From RPQJ01 sp963846885 (GTDB lineage: Bacteria; Pseudomonadota; Gammaproteobacteria; Steroidobacterales; Steroidobacteraceae), in the NCBI GenBank assembly GCA_963846885.1, contig CAWJXS010000023.1, forward strand, positions 1 through 64,000: 64,000 nt of DNA. Direction: 5' to 3'. The translations under genes and the position numbers were made by a program. The notes beneath the pieces are model-generated. The model made no database searches. It worked only from the letters and a program-made list of their open reading frames with translations, and had not been told where the DNA came from. The first letter of the stretch is position 1; each line of letters opens with the position of its first letter. Shown one piece after another: positions 16,271 through 24,969 of the stretch.

Positions 16271-18820
16271 TCAACGCCGTCCGCCCGTATCCGGCCGTCC
16301 GCGGCCGTCACCGCGCCCATCGTTGCGTCCATCGCCACGCGGCTTGCGGTCGCCAAAGTCACGGTCGCGCCGTGACTCGCGATCGCGCCCGTCGTGGTTC
16401 TTGAAGCGCGCTTCCTGCGGATCCTGTGCGGGGCGCTTGGCGAGACACGTCCTGAAACGGTGTTCGAGTTGATCGTGCACGTCGGCCGCCACTGCGCCGA
16501 TCGCGATCCACTCGAGTCGCATCGCGTCCCAGTCGCGCTCGTCGGCTTGCCGGGCCTGGCCCAGGCCGTCCATGAGCAGGCGCATTTCGTAGTCGCGCCG
16601 CAACGACTCGTCTGCGGCCGGAGTCGGCGTCGAGCTCAGGATCTCGGCGCGAATGCACAGGATGCGCAACGCTTCTTCGTGCGTTCGAACGCGTGAGCCG
16701 TCGGCAGTGCTGGCGCGCAGCAGCGATTGCTTCAACACCTGCAGTGCGCCCTTCGGCCAGCGGTGTACGCCCGCCAGGAAGGCCTCTGCCGCTTCGCGCA
16801 GTGCCTCGCGGTCGGCCTCGGGCGCGTCATTCATCACGGCGCGCTCGTACGCGCGGATGTGACGGGCGGCCTCGAACACGTTCGTTTCGCCCGCTGCGGC
16901 GTCGCGCTTGTCCTGCTGCTCGAGCGCGGCCTCGAACTTCGCCACGGCCTTTTCGAAGCGATCGCGCAGGCCGCGGGCCTCGTTGCGTGGCAGCTCGCCG
17001 ATTTCATCGAACGCGGCATGCCATTCGCGCACGCGGGCATGCGCCGCCGCCTTTTCGACGGCCGCATCGTTGTTCGCCTGCTCGACCTGTTCGCACAGCG
17101 CGACTGCCTGCGTCTTGGCCGCCTCGAGCGTCGCTGAATACTGTGCATAGGCCTGTTCGCGCTTCGCATACACCGCATCGCACAGGCCGCGGAACTCTTC
17201 CCACAACGCCTGGTGCTGGTCGCGTGCGACCGGTCCGGAGGCCTTCCACAGGCCCTGCAGTCGCTTGACGCCTTCGATGGCCTGCGTGGTGTCCTCGATC
17301 GTCGACAGGTGCTTCGCCTGCGCGATCAGCGCTTGCTTGTCCCCGGTGTTGCGCTCGTACCAGCCGTTCAGGATCGCGCGCAGGCGATCGAGCGACTGGT
17401 TGAACTCGATTTCAACCGCACGCCCGGCGTCGCGATCCACCGGCCCGTGGCTGCGGAACTCGCCCGGCGCCTCGCGCAGCACCTGCAGGATGAAGGGATA
17501 GTCGGGCTGCTCGGTCTGCAGGCTCGCCTCGAACGCCTGCACGCGTGCGACCACTTGCTTGCGGGCGTCGAGGTGCTCGCGGCGCAGCGCGGCCTGGGCC
17601 GTGAAGTGCACCTGGCACGGCTTGAAGGCCGCGTGGTACGCCTGCTGGAAGCGCTCGGACTCGGCGGTGGCGTCGCTCGCGATGCCCTTGTTGATCGTGC
17701 GCCATTCCTGCTGCAGCGAGCGGATGTGTTCGGCCAGCGCTTCGGGGGGTTCGTCCGAGCCGATCAGCGCTTCCATTTCCTCGATCAGTTCGATGCGCTT
17801 GGGCGCGACGACGTAATCCTTCCACTGCCGCAGTTCGTTCAGCTTTTCGTCGAGCTGCTGCAGGCTGCGCGCGAGGTAGGGCGGCAAGTGCGGCGCGACC
17901 TGCATCGCTTCCTCGAGTCCGGCGCGGAAGCGCGCGGCCTTGCGTGAATCGCCACGCTGCAACGCTGCGCTGCAGAGCCGGATCAGGCTGCCGACTTCGC
18001 GTTGGGCCTGGACCTGCGCGGCGTGCTTTTCGGCTCGCGCCGCGGCTGCGGCATCGGCTTCTGCGTTGATCTCAGTGTGCGCGGGCGCCGCAGGCTCGTC
18101 GGTCGCCGCGGTGGAGGTCGAGTCGTCAGATTCAACGGCTGCCGCGGCCGCTGCCTGCTCCGCTCGCTCGCTTGCTGCGCGCGCTGCCTGCTCGGCCGCT
18201 GCCAGGGCCGCCTCGCTGGCTGCCTTCCGCGCCGCCAGGTCCGCTGCGTGGCGTGCAGCTGCTGCGGCCACTTCGCGCTGGTGCGCCGCGACGATCTCGT
18301 TGCAACGCTCGAGCGCCTGTTGCCCGCGCTGCCGCACCTGCGGTTCCAGGTCGTCGGGCAATGCAGCCCAGCGTGTCGTGAGCCCCGCCAGCGTGGCCGC
18401 ATAGAGCGGCTCGTACGCGCGGGCGCTGTGCTTCTCGAACGCCTCGCACAGGGCAGCGGATTCGCGTGCGACTTCTTCGGCCTTGCGCTGTGCCGCCAGC
18501 AGTGCATCGCACTTCTGCTTGACGTGCTTGTAGACCGACTTGTCCTTGCCGCGCAGGCGCGGCAGCAGGGCGTGCAACTGGTCGGGATCCACGATCGCCG
18601 TTGCAGCCGCGAGGCGCACTCGGCTCGTCGGGCCCTCGACGGCCAGTCGCGACAGTTCGTGCGCATCGACCGCGCCTTGCTCGATCTGCGCGACCAACCG
18701 CGCGGCCTCGGCCGGATCCACCGCCGGCGGTGGCGGCTCGACAGGCGTCGGCGCGACGACGGGAGGCGGGGCCGCAGGGGTCGGCGCCTTGCGGAAAAAA
18801 CGGGAGATCAGCTTTTTCAT
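16271..18820 (-). CDS. DUF349 domain protein
   Basis: An intact 849-residue cytoplasmic protein, mostly helical. An N-terminal proline/alanine-rich linker (residues 8-40) follows a basic start (KKLISRFFRK). A central region of Ala/Glu-rich coiled coil (about 150-270) leads to repeated DUF349 units around W residues (LQQEWRTINKG, LQGLWKASGPVARDQHQALW, VREWHAAFDEIGELP), and the C-terminus is Arg/Asp/Gly-rich (from about 815). DUF349 proteins of Gammaproteobacteria are poorly characterised; ribosome- or RNA-related roles have been suggested, and the RG-rich tail would suit RNA contact. Confidence 0.85.
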   Translation of the reverse strand: MKKLISRFFRKAPTPAAPPPVVAPTPVEPPPPAVDPAEAARLVAQIEQGAVDAHELSRLAVEGPTSRVRLAAATAIVDPDQLHALLPRLRGKDKSVYKHVKQKCDALLAAQRKAEEVARESAALCEAFEKHSARAYEPLYAATLAGLTTRWAALPDDLEPQVRQRGQQALERCNEIVAAHQREVAAAAARHAADLAARKAASEAALAAAEQAARAASERAEQAAAAAAVESDDSTSTAATDEPAAPAHTEINAEADAAAAARAEKHAAQVQAQREVGSLIRLCSAALQRGDSRKAARFRAGLEEAMQVAPHLPPYLARSLQQLDEKLNELRQWKDYVVAPKRIELIEEMEALIGSDEPPEALAEHIRSLQQEWRTINKGIASDATAESERFQQAYHAAFKPCQVHFTAQAALRREHLDARKQVVARVQAFEASLQTEQPDYPFILQVLREAPGEFRSHGPVDRDAGRAVEIEFNQSLDRLRAILNGWYERNTGDKQALIAQAKHLSTIEDTTQAIEGVKRLQGLWKASGPVARDQHQALWEEFRGLCDAVYAKREQAYAQYSATLEAAKTQAVALCEQVEQANNDAAVEKAAAHARVREWHAAFDEIGELPRNEARGLRDRFEKAVAKFEAALEQQDKRDAAAGETNVFEAARHIRAYERAVMNDAPEADREALREAAEAFLAGVHRWPKGALQVLKQSLLRASTADGSRVRTHEEALRILCIRAEILSSTPTPAADESLRRDYEMRLLMDGLGQARQADERDWDAMRLEWIAIGAVAADVHDQLEHRFRTCLAKRPAQDPQEARFKNHDGRDRESRRDRDFGDRKPRGDGRNDGRGDGRGRPDTGGRR

Positions 18821-19019
18821 CGTGGAAAAATGATACAGGATCGGGGCTCAATCATGCCGGGGGACGCATGGCGGTCCAAACCGGCTGCATCGCCGGTGCT
18901 CCGCCGCGATCCGAGAAGTCACGGCTCGGTGTGTTCGGGCAAATCACAGTAAAGCGGCCACATTATTCGGCGGCACTTTCGAGTCCTGCGCCCGACATTG
19001 GCTGACCGGGGACTCAGGA

Positions 19020-19088
19020 AGAGTGTTGGCATGCTTGACAACATTGCAAGTATGTTGGCATCGTTGCCAACATGAAGGCGGTGCTGGT
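19020..19088 (+). repeat. 69-bp direct repeat, copy 1 (promoter and start of tumE)
   Basis: Matches 19277-19345 over 69 bp with a single difference (G/A). It contains TTGACA (19035-19040), an exact 9-bp palindrome ATGTTGGCA-TCGT-TGCCAACAT (19052-19073) that ends on the tumE start codon, and a further half-site TGTTGGCA at 19024-19031. The palindrome is probably the TumA operator. Flanking similarity extends weakly upstream (CGACA..GGCTGACC). Confidence 0.8.
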
Positions 19089-19215
19089 GCACCGCGAGCG
19101 TCTCGAGTTCGATGACGGTGGGGTAGTGGAGATGGTTCTGTGGCGAATCGCGAAGCCGGTGCCCGGCAGTTCGCATTCCTACAGGTACAGGCTCTATTAC
19201 GGAGTAGGCAGGTAG
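19072..19215 (+). pseudogene. TumE-like toxin (DUF6516), N-terminal part only
   Basis: ATG 19072 opens 47 residues with the TumE pattern MKAVLVHRERLEFDDGG, MVLWRIAKPVPGS and YRYRLYYG, then a stop at 19213-19215. Family members are about 100-115 residues and continue with a GERLVGYDNE-like core that is absent here. The 250 bp before it, back to the DUF349 start, hold nothing I recognise. The truncated protein is unlikely to be active. Confidence 0.6.
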
Positions 19216-19276
19216 TACGGGCGGTTCGACAGCAGCGGCCGACAAAGGCTGACCAGTGCGCCGACTGTCGGGGGCC

Positions 19277-19345
19277 AGAGTGTTGGCATGCTTGACAACA
19301 TTACAAGTATGTTGGCATCGTTGCCAACATGAAGGCGGTGCTGGT
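19277..19345 (+). repeat. 69-bp direct repeat, copy 2
   Basis: Second copy of the tumE promoter/start segment, 257 bp after the first, with the same 9-bp palindrome and the same first six codons (MKAVLV). After the repeat the two loci diverge completely. It supplies a promoter directly upstream of the TumA gene. Confidence 0.8.
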
Positions 19346-19408
19346 CATGGCCGACGTTGACAAGGAGCGAAGAAGTGAACAAAGCCGTGCTGCGCTCGTC
19401 GCGACGTT
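19329..19408 (+). pseudogene. TumE-like remnant: first six codons joined to C-terminal codons
   Basis: From ATG 19329 the frame reads MKAVLV then MADVDKERRSEQ. The second part resembles the end of TumE proteins (a short helix with D-x-D/E-KER just before the antitoxin start). The whole central domain is missing, as if recombination joined the beginning and end of the gene. The frame runs on through the TumA gene without matching anything. Confidence 0.4.
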
Positions 19409-19759
19409 GTGCGTGCCGTTATCCGTCGCGACGTTGAGCGTGAAACCGCTGACATGTCCAAGCGGTTCACCTCGAGCTGGCGGTCGGGTCGCTCACCGGC
19501 CCAGGTATTCACGTTCGAATCCCCAGCGGCTCTTTTCCGAACCATCACGCCGAAGCGATGGGAGTTGCTCGAGCGGTTGCAGGAGCTAGGTCCGTGCAGC
19601 TTGAGAGGTCTCGCCCGATCGCTCGAGCGCGACGTCAAGCGAGTTCACGACGATGTCAGCGGCCTGACGGAACTCGGCCTGATTGAGAAAACTGAGGCCG
19701 GCGCGATCCACGTGCCGTTCAAGGTCATCGAGGCGGACTTTGAGCTTCGCGCCGCCTGA
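19409..19759 (+). CDS. TumA-type winged-helix antitoxin/regulator (HVO_A0114-like)
   Basis: A 116-residue DNA-binding protein, start uncertain (GTG 19409 or ATG 19454). The pattern VFTFESPAALFRTITPKRWE, LLERLQELGPCSLRGLARSL, VKRVHDDVSGLTELGLIEKT is the helix-turn-helix of antitoxins that accompany TumE. The C-terminus ends in VIEADFELRAA as in the family. It appears intact although its toxin is split into two remnants upstream, so it may persist as a repressor of its own promoter. Convergent with ppc, 6 bp away. Confidence 0.7.
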   Translation: MRAVIRRDVERETADMSKRFTSSWRSGRSPAQVFTFESPAALFRTITPKRWELLERLQELGPCSLRGLARSLERDVKRVHDDVSGLTELGLIEKTEAGAIHVPFKVIEADFELRAA

Positions 19760-19765
19760 GCGCAG

Positions 19766-22519
19766 TCAACCGCTGTTGCGCAGCCCGGCGGCCACGCCGT
19801 TGATGGTCAGGTGGATGCCGCGCCGGCTGCGCTCGTCCTTGTCGCCCGCACGGTAGCGCCGCAGCAGCTCGACCTGGATGTGGTTGAGCGGATCGAGGTA
19901 CGGGAAGCGGTACTTGATCGAACGCGAGAGCTGCGGATTGCCCGCCAGCAGTTCGCCCGTGCCCATGATGCGCAGCAGCGCGGACACGGTCGCTTCGAGT
20001 TCCGCGCGGATGCGACCGAAAATCCTCGCCCGCAGTTCCGGGTCGACGACGAGGTCGGCGTAGCGCGAGGCGATCGCGACGTCGGCCTTCGCCAGCACCA
20101 TCTCCATGTTCGACAGCACGCTCGCGAAGAACGGCCAGTCGCGATGCATCTCCTGCAACAGCCGCAGGCCTTCGTCGCCGTGCGTCTCGAGCCATGCCTC
20201 CACGGCCGAGCCGAAGCCGTACCAGCCCGGCAGCATCAGGCGGCACTGCGCCCAGGAGAACACCCACGGGATCGCACGCAGCGTCTCGATCGAGCGCGAC
20301 TGGTTGCGCGAGGCCGGGCGGCTGCCGATGTTGAGTTCGGCGATCTCGCTGATCACCGTCGACTCCCAGAAGTAGTCCTCGAAGCCCGGTGTTTCGTACA
20401 CGAGATGCCGATAGGCCTTGAACGCGCTGTTCGAAAGCGCTTCGAGCGCCTCCAGGTACTGCGGTTGCGGCGCGCGGCCTGCGGCCCCCAGCAGCGTGGC
20501 TTCCATCGTCGCGGCCGCCAGGATCTCGAGGTTGCGGCGGCCCACCTCGGCGTTCGCGTACTTGGCGCCGATCACCTCACCCTGTTCGGTGACGCGGATC
20601 TGGCCCTGCACGGTGCCGCCGGGTTGCGCCAGGATCGCCTCGTACGTCGGCCCGCCGCCGCGGCCCACCGAGCCACCGCGGCCGTGGAACAGGCGCATGC
20701 GCACGTCGTGCTTGCGGAAGGTCTCGACGAGTTCGGTCTGCGCCTTGAACAGCTCCCAGCGCGACGTCAGGTACCCGCCGTCCTTGTTGCTGTCCGAGTA
20801 CCCCAGCATCACTTCCTGCGCGTTGTCGCGCGAGGCGAGCAGGCGCGTATATGCCGGGATCGACAGCAGCGCGTCCATGGCGCCCGCGGCATTGCGCAGG
20901 TCGCCGATCGTCTCGAACAGCGGGATCACGTTGCACTGCAGGCGCGCGTCGACCGCGCGGTAGAGGCCCACTTCGCGCAGCAGCAGCACCACTTCGAGCA
21001 CGTCGGACACGCCGTCGCACTTCGAGATCACGTAATTGGGGATGCACTGCGCGCCGTAGCGCTGCTGCATCCGGGCCGCGGTGCGCAGGATCGCGAGTTC
21101 GCCCTGGGTTTCGGCGCTGTACTCGATGTACGGCGAGCTCAGCAGGCGCGGCGTCGCGAGTTCTTCGACCAGCACACGGATGCGGCCGGCTTCGTCGAGC
21201 GAGGCATAGGCGACGTCCGGCCGCGCAGCCCTGAACAGCTCGGCGACGACGCGCTGGTGCACGTCGGAGTTCTGCCGCAGGTCCACCGCTGCGAGGTGAA
21301 AACCGAAGACGTCGACGGCGCGGCGCAACTGTCGCAGGCGGCCGCGGGCCAGCAGGGCCGAGGAATGCGCCTCGAGCGAGCGACGAATGATCTCGAGTTC
21401 GCCCGCAAACTCCGCGACGTCTGCGTAGGGCGGCGCTTCGCCCACGGCGTGCCGCAAGGGCTCGTGCATGTCGAGGTCGCGGGCCGTGGCGGCCACGCGC
21501 GCATACAGCCCGGTAATCGCGCGACGGTAGGGTTCGTCACGCCGGTGCGGGCTCGTGTCGGGCGAGCGGTCGGCCAGCGCGGTCAGTTCCGGCGACACCT
21601 CGGCGACCAGCGTCGTCAGCGAGAGGTCGGCGCCGAGCGCATGCAGCTGCTCGAGATAGAACGCGAACACGCGCGACGACTGCATGCGCAGCGTGCGCGC
21701 CAGCACGTCCGCCGTGACGAACGGGTTGCCGTCGCGGTCGCCGCCGATCCACGAGCCGATGCGCAGGAACGACGGCAATTCGGGTGCGGGTGCAGCGGGG
21801 TAGCGACGGTGCAGTTCGTCCTCGAGCGCGCCATAGAGGCTGGGCACCTCGGGCAGGAACGTCTGCTCGAAGAACGAGAGGCCGTTCGCCACTTCGTCGA
21901 GCACTTCGAGCTTCTCGAGCCGCAGGATGCGGGTCTGCCACAGGGCGAGCACCGCACGCCGGACCGATTCGTCGTTGGCAGCCTGTTCGGCGGGCGTGAG
22001 TCGCGTGCGCTCGCGCGTCTGCAGCAGTCGCTCGATCTGCATTTCGAGGTCGCGCACGCTCTTGCGCTGCACCTCGGTCGGGTGCGCCGTCAGCACGGGG
22101 GCGATGACCGCAGCGCGGAAGAAACCGTCCAGCGCGTCACGCGCCACGCCTGCCGCAGCGACCCGGTCGAGCGCGCGGGCGAGGCTGCCGTCGGCCGGCG
22201 GCTCGCCGGCGATCGCCGACAGCCGATTGCGGCGGCTGTGGTGCAGGTCCTCGGCGAGGTTCGCCAGGTGCGAGAAAAAGCTGAAAGCCCGCGCGACGAT
22301 CATCGTCTGCTCGCGGCTCAGTCCGTCCAGGATGCGCTCGAGTTCGCGCCGGGCGTCGACGTTCTCGTCGCGGTGGAAGGCGATCGCGCTCTGGCGCACG
22401 TGCTCGACCAGTTCGAAAGCAGTGCTGCCTTCCTGGTCGCGGACGGTGTCGCCGAGCAGGCGGCCCAACAGGCGGATGTCGTCCCGCAGCGGACGCTCGG
22501 GCTCAACTTCGATGTCCAC
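19766..22519 (-). CDS. ppc: Phosphoenolpyruvate carboxylase
   Basis: An intact 917-residue cytoplasmic enzyme that carboxylates PEP with bicarbonate to oxaloacetate (anaplerosis). Start GTG 22519 with TGGAG upstream. Diagnostic motifs are all present: VLTAHPTEVQRKSV with the catalytic His at 146, GYSDSNKDGGYLTSRWELFK, FHGRGGSVGRGGGPTYEAI with the mobile Gly loop, and GSRPASRNQ near residue 710. The C-terminus is RNSG where most bacterial enzymes end RNTG. PEP synthase is encoded about 30 kb away in the same window. Confidence 0.97.
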   Translation of the reverse strand: MDIEVEPERPLRDDIRLLGRLLGDTVRDQEGSTAFELVEHVRQSAIAFHRDENVDARRELERILDGLSREQTMIVARAFSFFSHLANLAEDLHHSRRNRLSAIAGEPPADGSLARALDRVAAAGVARDALDGFFRAAVIAPVLTAHPTEVQRKSVRDLEMQIERLLQTRERTRLTPAEQAANDESVRRAVLALWQTRILRLEKLEVLDEVANGLSFFEQTFLPEVPSLYGALEDELHRRYPAAPAPELPSFLRIGSWIGGDRDGNPFVTADVLARTLRMQSSRVFAFYLEQLHALGADLSLTTLVAEVSPELTALADRSPDTSPHRRDEPYRRAITGLYARVAATARDLDMHEPLRHAVGEAPPYADVAEFAGELEIIRRSLEAHSSALLARGRLRQLRRAVDVFGFHLAAVDLRQNSDVHQRVVAELFRAARPDVAYASLDEAGRIRVLVEELATPRLLSSPYIEYSAETQGELAILRTAARMQQRYGAQCIPNYVISKCDGVSDVLEVVLLLREVGLYRAVDARLQCNVIPLFETIGDLRNAAGAMDALLSIPAYTRLLASRDNAQEVMLGYSDSNKDGGYLTSRWELFKAQTELVETFRKHDVRMRLFHGRGGSVGRGGGPTYEAILAQPGGTVQGQIRVTEQGEVIGAKYANAEVGRRNLEILAAATMEATLLGAAGRAPQPQYLEALEALSNSAFKAYRHLVYETPGFEDYFWESTVISEIAELNIGSRPASRNQSRSIETLRAIPWVFSWAQCRLMLPGWYGFGSAVEAWLETHGDEGLRLLQEMHRDWPFFASVLSNMEMVLAKADVAIASRYADLVVDPELRARIFGRIRAELEATVSALLRIMGTGELLAGNPQLSRSIKYRFPYLDPLNHIQVELLRRYRAGDKDERSRRGIHLTINGVAAGLRNSG

Positions 22520-22541
22520 GGCAGGCTCCAGTGAGACCGGT

Positions 22542-23606
22542 CTATCTGGGCAAGGCAGGCGTCGCCTCGGCGTTCAGCACTTCGTGCACGTCGAGGTCGA
22601 ACGGCCGCTCGCGCGGCGGCACGAATTCCTTCGGGAACCACACGAACGAGAGTCGCATGATCCGCGCCACGCCGGGGATGTCGTCGAGCCGCGTCAGGTA
22701 GATGCCGAAGCGGTTGCCGCTCGGCAGCAGCGTGTTGTCGGAAAACGGGAACGAATACGGCGACAGCGTGAACTCGATCGGTGGCGTGTGCGCCTGCGAT
22801 TCGCCCTGGCCGTCGAGCACCACCGCGTAGATGCCCACGGTCTGGGCAGCCCAGCTGACGGCGCGGATGTTGATCTGCAGGCTGTCGCTGCCGTCGGGCG
22901 ACACGATGCGCAACGGCGCCCCGAGCGCAGTGCTCGAGCAGGTGAGCTTGACCGCGCCCGTGGCGGTCACCGGCGCAGTGCTCGCCGCGGTCGCGCCCGG
23001 CGCGGGCTCCGGCAGCGCGCAGGAGAGCAGCGCGTCGGCCGGTTCGGTGCCGTCGGAGGTGAGCGAGATTTCCTGGAAGGCCGGGCCGCGGCCATTGGTT
23101 GCCGCCACCGACGACAGCAGCGGCGCCAGCTGGCGCGAGATGACGCGGCGCGACGTGCTGCGCAGGCGGGCGCGCGCCTCGTCGGTTTGTCCCGGCAGGG
23201 TATCGACGTAGCGGAGCAGGGGCCCCAGCTCGAAATGCTCGTGGAAGTTGAGTGCGAGCAGTTCGGCCAGCAGCGCGAGGCGCTGGGCGCGGGGCAGGTC
23301 GGTGTCGGCGCCCGCGGCCAGCTGCTCGGATTCGCTCTGCAGCAGCGGCCCCACCAGCTCGCGGAACATGGCCGAGCGCAGGTTCGTCTCGGACTCCTCG
23401 CGCTGGTTGCGCAGGGACTGTGAGTTGTTTTCGTTGGCGATCGCGATCTCACGCTCCTTGAGCGTGTTGGTCGCGTAGAGGCCGACGATGGTCGCCGCGA
23501 CCGTCAGCAGCGGGATCGCGAGCGAATTGACGATGTTGGCCGCGAACTTGGCGTTCTCACGCCAGTCGCGACGAGGGGGCTTGGCTTCGTGCGCTTCGTT
23601 CGTCAC
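22542..23606 (-). CDS. Membrane-anchored protein of unknown family
   Basis: A 354-residue protein, start GTG 23606. Residues 1-20 are charged and cytoplasmic, residues 24-46 form one membrane helix (VNSLAIPLLTVAATIVGLYA), then a helical stretch (KEREIAIANENNSQSLRNQR) leads to a mainly periplasmic domain with beta-rich C-terminal half. I recognise no domain. It lies 22 bp upstream of ppc and 19 bp downstream of the next small gene on the same strand, so it could belong to their transcription unit. Confidence 0.6.
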   Translation of the reverse strand: MTNEAHEAKPPRRDWRENAKFAANIVNSLAIPLLTVAATIVGLYATNTLKEREIAIANENNSQSLRNQREESETNLRSAMFRELVGPLLQSESEQLAAGADTDLPRAQRLALLAELLALNFHEHFELGPLLRYVDTLPGQTDEARARLRSTSRRVISRQLAPLLSSVAATNGRGPAFQEISLTSDGTEPADALLSCALPEPAPGATAASTAPVTATGAVKLTCSSTALGAPLRIVSPDGSDSLQINIRAVSWAAQTVGIYAVVLDGQGESQAHTPPIEFTLSPYSFPFSDNTLLPSGNRFGIYLTRLDDIPGVARIMRLSFVWFPKEFVPPRERPFDLDVHEVLNAEATPALPR

Positions 23607-23625
23607 GCAGTCGGGCGGGCAGCGG

Positions 23626-23907
23626 TCAGCTGCAGTCGACGTTGACGGTGACGGGTTCCGAGAGGCTCAGGAACTCCTGCTCGCGTTGCGCAGGGGCCTG
23701 GCACTGGGCCTTGTACCGGCCCGGCGGCAGCTGCAGCTGGTACGCGCCGGGCTTGAGCTCGGCGACCGTCTTGCCCGTGGCGTCGACGATGACGGCCTTG
23801 GCGTTCGCCGGGGTGACCTTGCCGGTGACGATGTCCGCCACCGCGAGGTGAGGCAGGAGGGTGAGGGCGCCCAGCGTCAGGGCAGCCTTGATCAAGGGAC
23901 TCGGCAT
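23626..23907 (-). CDS. Small secreted protein with carboxypeptidase-regulatory-like fold
   Basis: A 93-residue exported protein. ATG 23907 has GGAGAG 7 nt upstream. Signal peptide residues 1-25 (LIKAALTLGALTLLPHLAVA). The remainder (GKVTPANAKAVIVDATGKTV, PGAYQLQLPPGRYKAQC) has the short beta-sandwich pattern of carboxypeptidase-regulatory-like or PEGA-type modules, with two Cys that may pair. Function unknown. Confidence 0.6.
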   Translation of the reverse strand: MPSPLIKAALTLGALTLLPHLAVADIVTGKVTPANAKAVIVDATGKTVAELKPGAYQLQLPPGRYKAQCQAPAQREQEFLSLSEPVTVNVDCS

Positions 23908-23950
23908 GGTTCGCTCTCCGTGAGAATAATGCCGTAACCCACTGATTTTA

Positions 23951-24223
23951 TTAGCGGCGACGGGCGAAATTGCCACCCGGACGCGGTGCTGTCGGGGCGC
24001 GCGTGTCTTTTTCGCGGAAGTTGATGCGACCCTTGGTCAGGTCGTAAGGCGACATTTCGAGGGTGACCTTGTCGCCGGCGAGGATGCGGATGCGGTGCTT
24101 GCGCATCTTGCCGGAGAGGTACGCCGTGATTTCGTGGCCGTTTTCGAGCGTCACGAGAAAACGCGTGTCTGGCAGCACCTGGTTGACGGTGCCCTGCATG
24201 TCGATGAGTTCTTCCTTAGCCAT
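23951..24223 (-). CDS. infA: Translation initiation factor IF-1
   Basis: A 90-residue OB-fold protein binding the ribosomal A site during initiation. The sequence carries the IF-1 signature MRKHRIRILAGDKVTLEMSP and YDLTKGRINFRE. After residue 72, where E. coli IF-1 ends, there is a basic extra tail (DTRAPTAPRPGGNFARRR). The N-terminus MAKEEL and this tail resemble the IF-1 form known from Betaproteobacteria more than the usual gammaproteobacterial one, so a second infA may exist elsewhere. Divergent from the RRM gene. Confidence 0.92.
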   Translation of the reverse strand: MAKEELIDMQGTVNQVLPDTRFLVTLENGHEITAYLSGKMRKHRIRILAGDKVTLEMSPYDLTKGRINFREKDTRAPTAPRPGGNFARRR

Positions 24224-24336
24224 TCATTCACCGCGTTATGCCGCTACGGCAGTAGACCGCCTAGGATACAGCAACCCCCTGATACGCGTCACAATATAAA
24301 CCACCTTGACCCGTAGAATGGGCGTATAGTCCGCCG

Positions 24337-24585
24337 CGGGTAGTCTCCCTTCTACTTTCTGTTTGGGCAGTGCTCGCGTTCACTCGCACAGTACTGGTCC
24401 AGCGCTTAGACGAAGAGTTTCCGATCCACGTGGCACCGTTGCCACGCGACTGCGATCGCCCCGGCCCAAACCCGGGAGCTCTTCCAGCCGCGCTGCCTCA
24501 TGCCTTGCGTTTCCAGTCCCGAAGCCGCTCCCGCCCGTCGTTTCGATGGGCACGGCCGACCGGACTTTTTGTCAGTGAGTATCAA
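24337..24585 (+). promoter_or_regulatory. Long leader between infA and the RRM gene
   Basis: The 362-bp gap from infA to the RRM start holds both promoters. On the plus strand TATAGT at 24325-24330 is a possible -10, without a good -35, which would give a leader of about 250 nt. Within it CGTGGCA-CCGT-TGCCACG (24429-24446) is a perfect 7-bp hairpin. No coding pattern is seen. Such long leaders are common in cold-regulated RNA-binding protein mRNAs, so a thermo-responsive leader is possible but unproven. Confidence 0.35.
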
Positions 24586-24852
24586 ATGTCCAAGATTTAT
24601 GTCGGTAACCTCCCTTTTTCCGCCACCGAAGACGCCGTGCGTGAGCTGTTCTCAGCCCATGGCACCGTCGATTCGGTTGCCCTGATCAACGACCGTGACA
24701 CGGGCCAACCCCGTGGCTTCGGTTTCGTCGAGATGACCTCGAACTCCGAGGCCGCCAAGGCGATCCAGACGCTGAACGGTTTCCAGATGGGCGGCCGCGC
24801 CCTGAAGGTCAACGAAGCCCAGGCGAAGACGGAACGTCCCCGCCGCTGGTAA
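24586..24852 (+). CDS. RRM-domain RNA-binding protein
   Basis: An 88-residue single RNA-recognition motif. RNP2 is IYVGNL (residues 4-9) and RNP1 is RGFGFVEM (about residues 43-50), with aromatic residues in place for RNA stacking. A short basic tail (AKTERPRRW) ends the protein. Start ATG 24586. Family members bind single-stranded RNA and are often cold-induced. Followed by a strong intrinsic terminator. Confidence 0.92.
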   Translation: MSKIYVGNLPFSATEDAVRELFSAHGTVDSVALINDRDTGQPRGFGFVEMTSNSEAAKAIQTLNGFQMGGRALKVNEAQAKTERPRRW

Positions 24853-24904
24853 TCGTTGCCGGTTGAGCTGGCTGTCCGCAGCCAGCTCCTGACCGGACCA
24901 CAGA

Positions 24905-24927
24905 ACGGCCCCCTCGGGGGCCGTTTT
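24905..24927 (+). terminator. Intrinsic terminator of the RRM gene
   Basis: ACGGCCCC, loop CTCG, GGGGCCGT (24905-24924) followed by TTTT, about 50 bp after the RRM stop. Confidence 0.85.
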
Positions 24928-24969
24928 GCTTTGTGGGGGATGCGCGGCGTGGGCTACGCTCTGCCCACC

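Noticed and set aside
19811..22534. A 907-codon open frame antisense to ppc
   Set aside because: Composition (Arg, His, Gln, Ala) and lack of any domain show it is a GC-driven shadow of PEP carboxylase.
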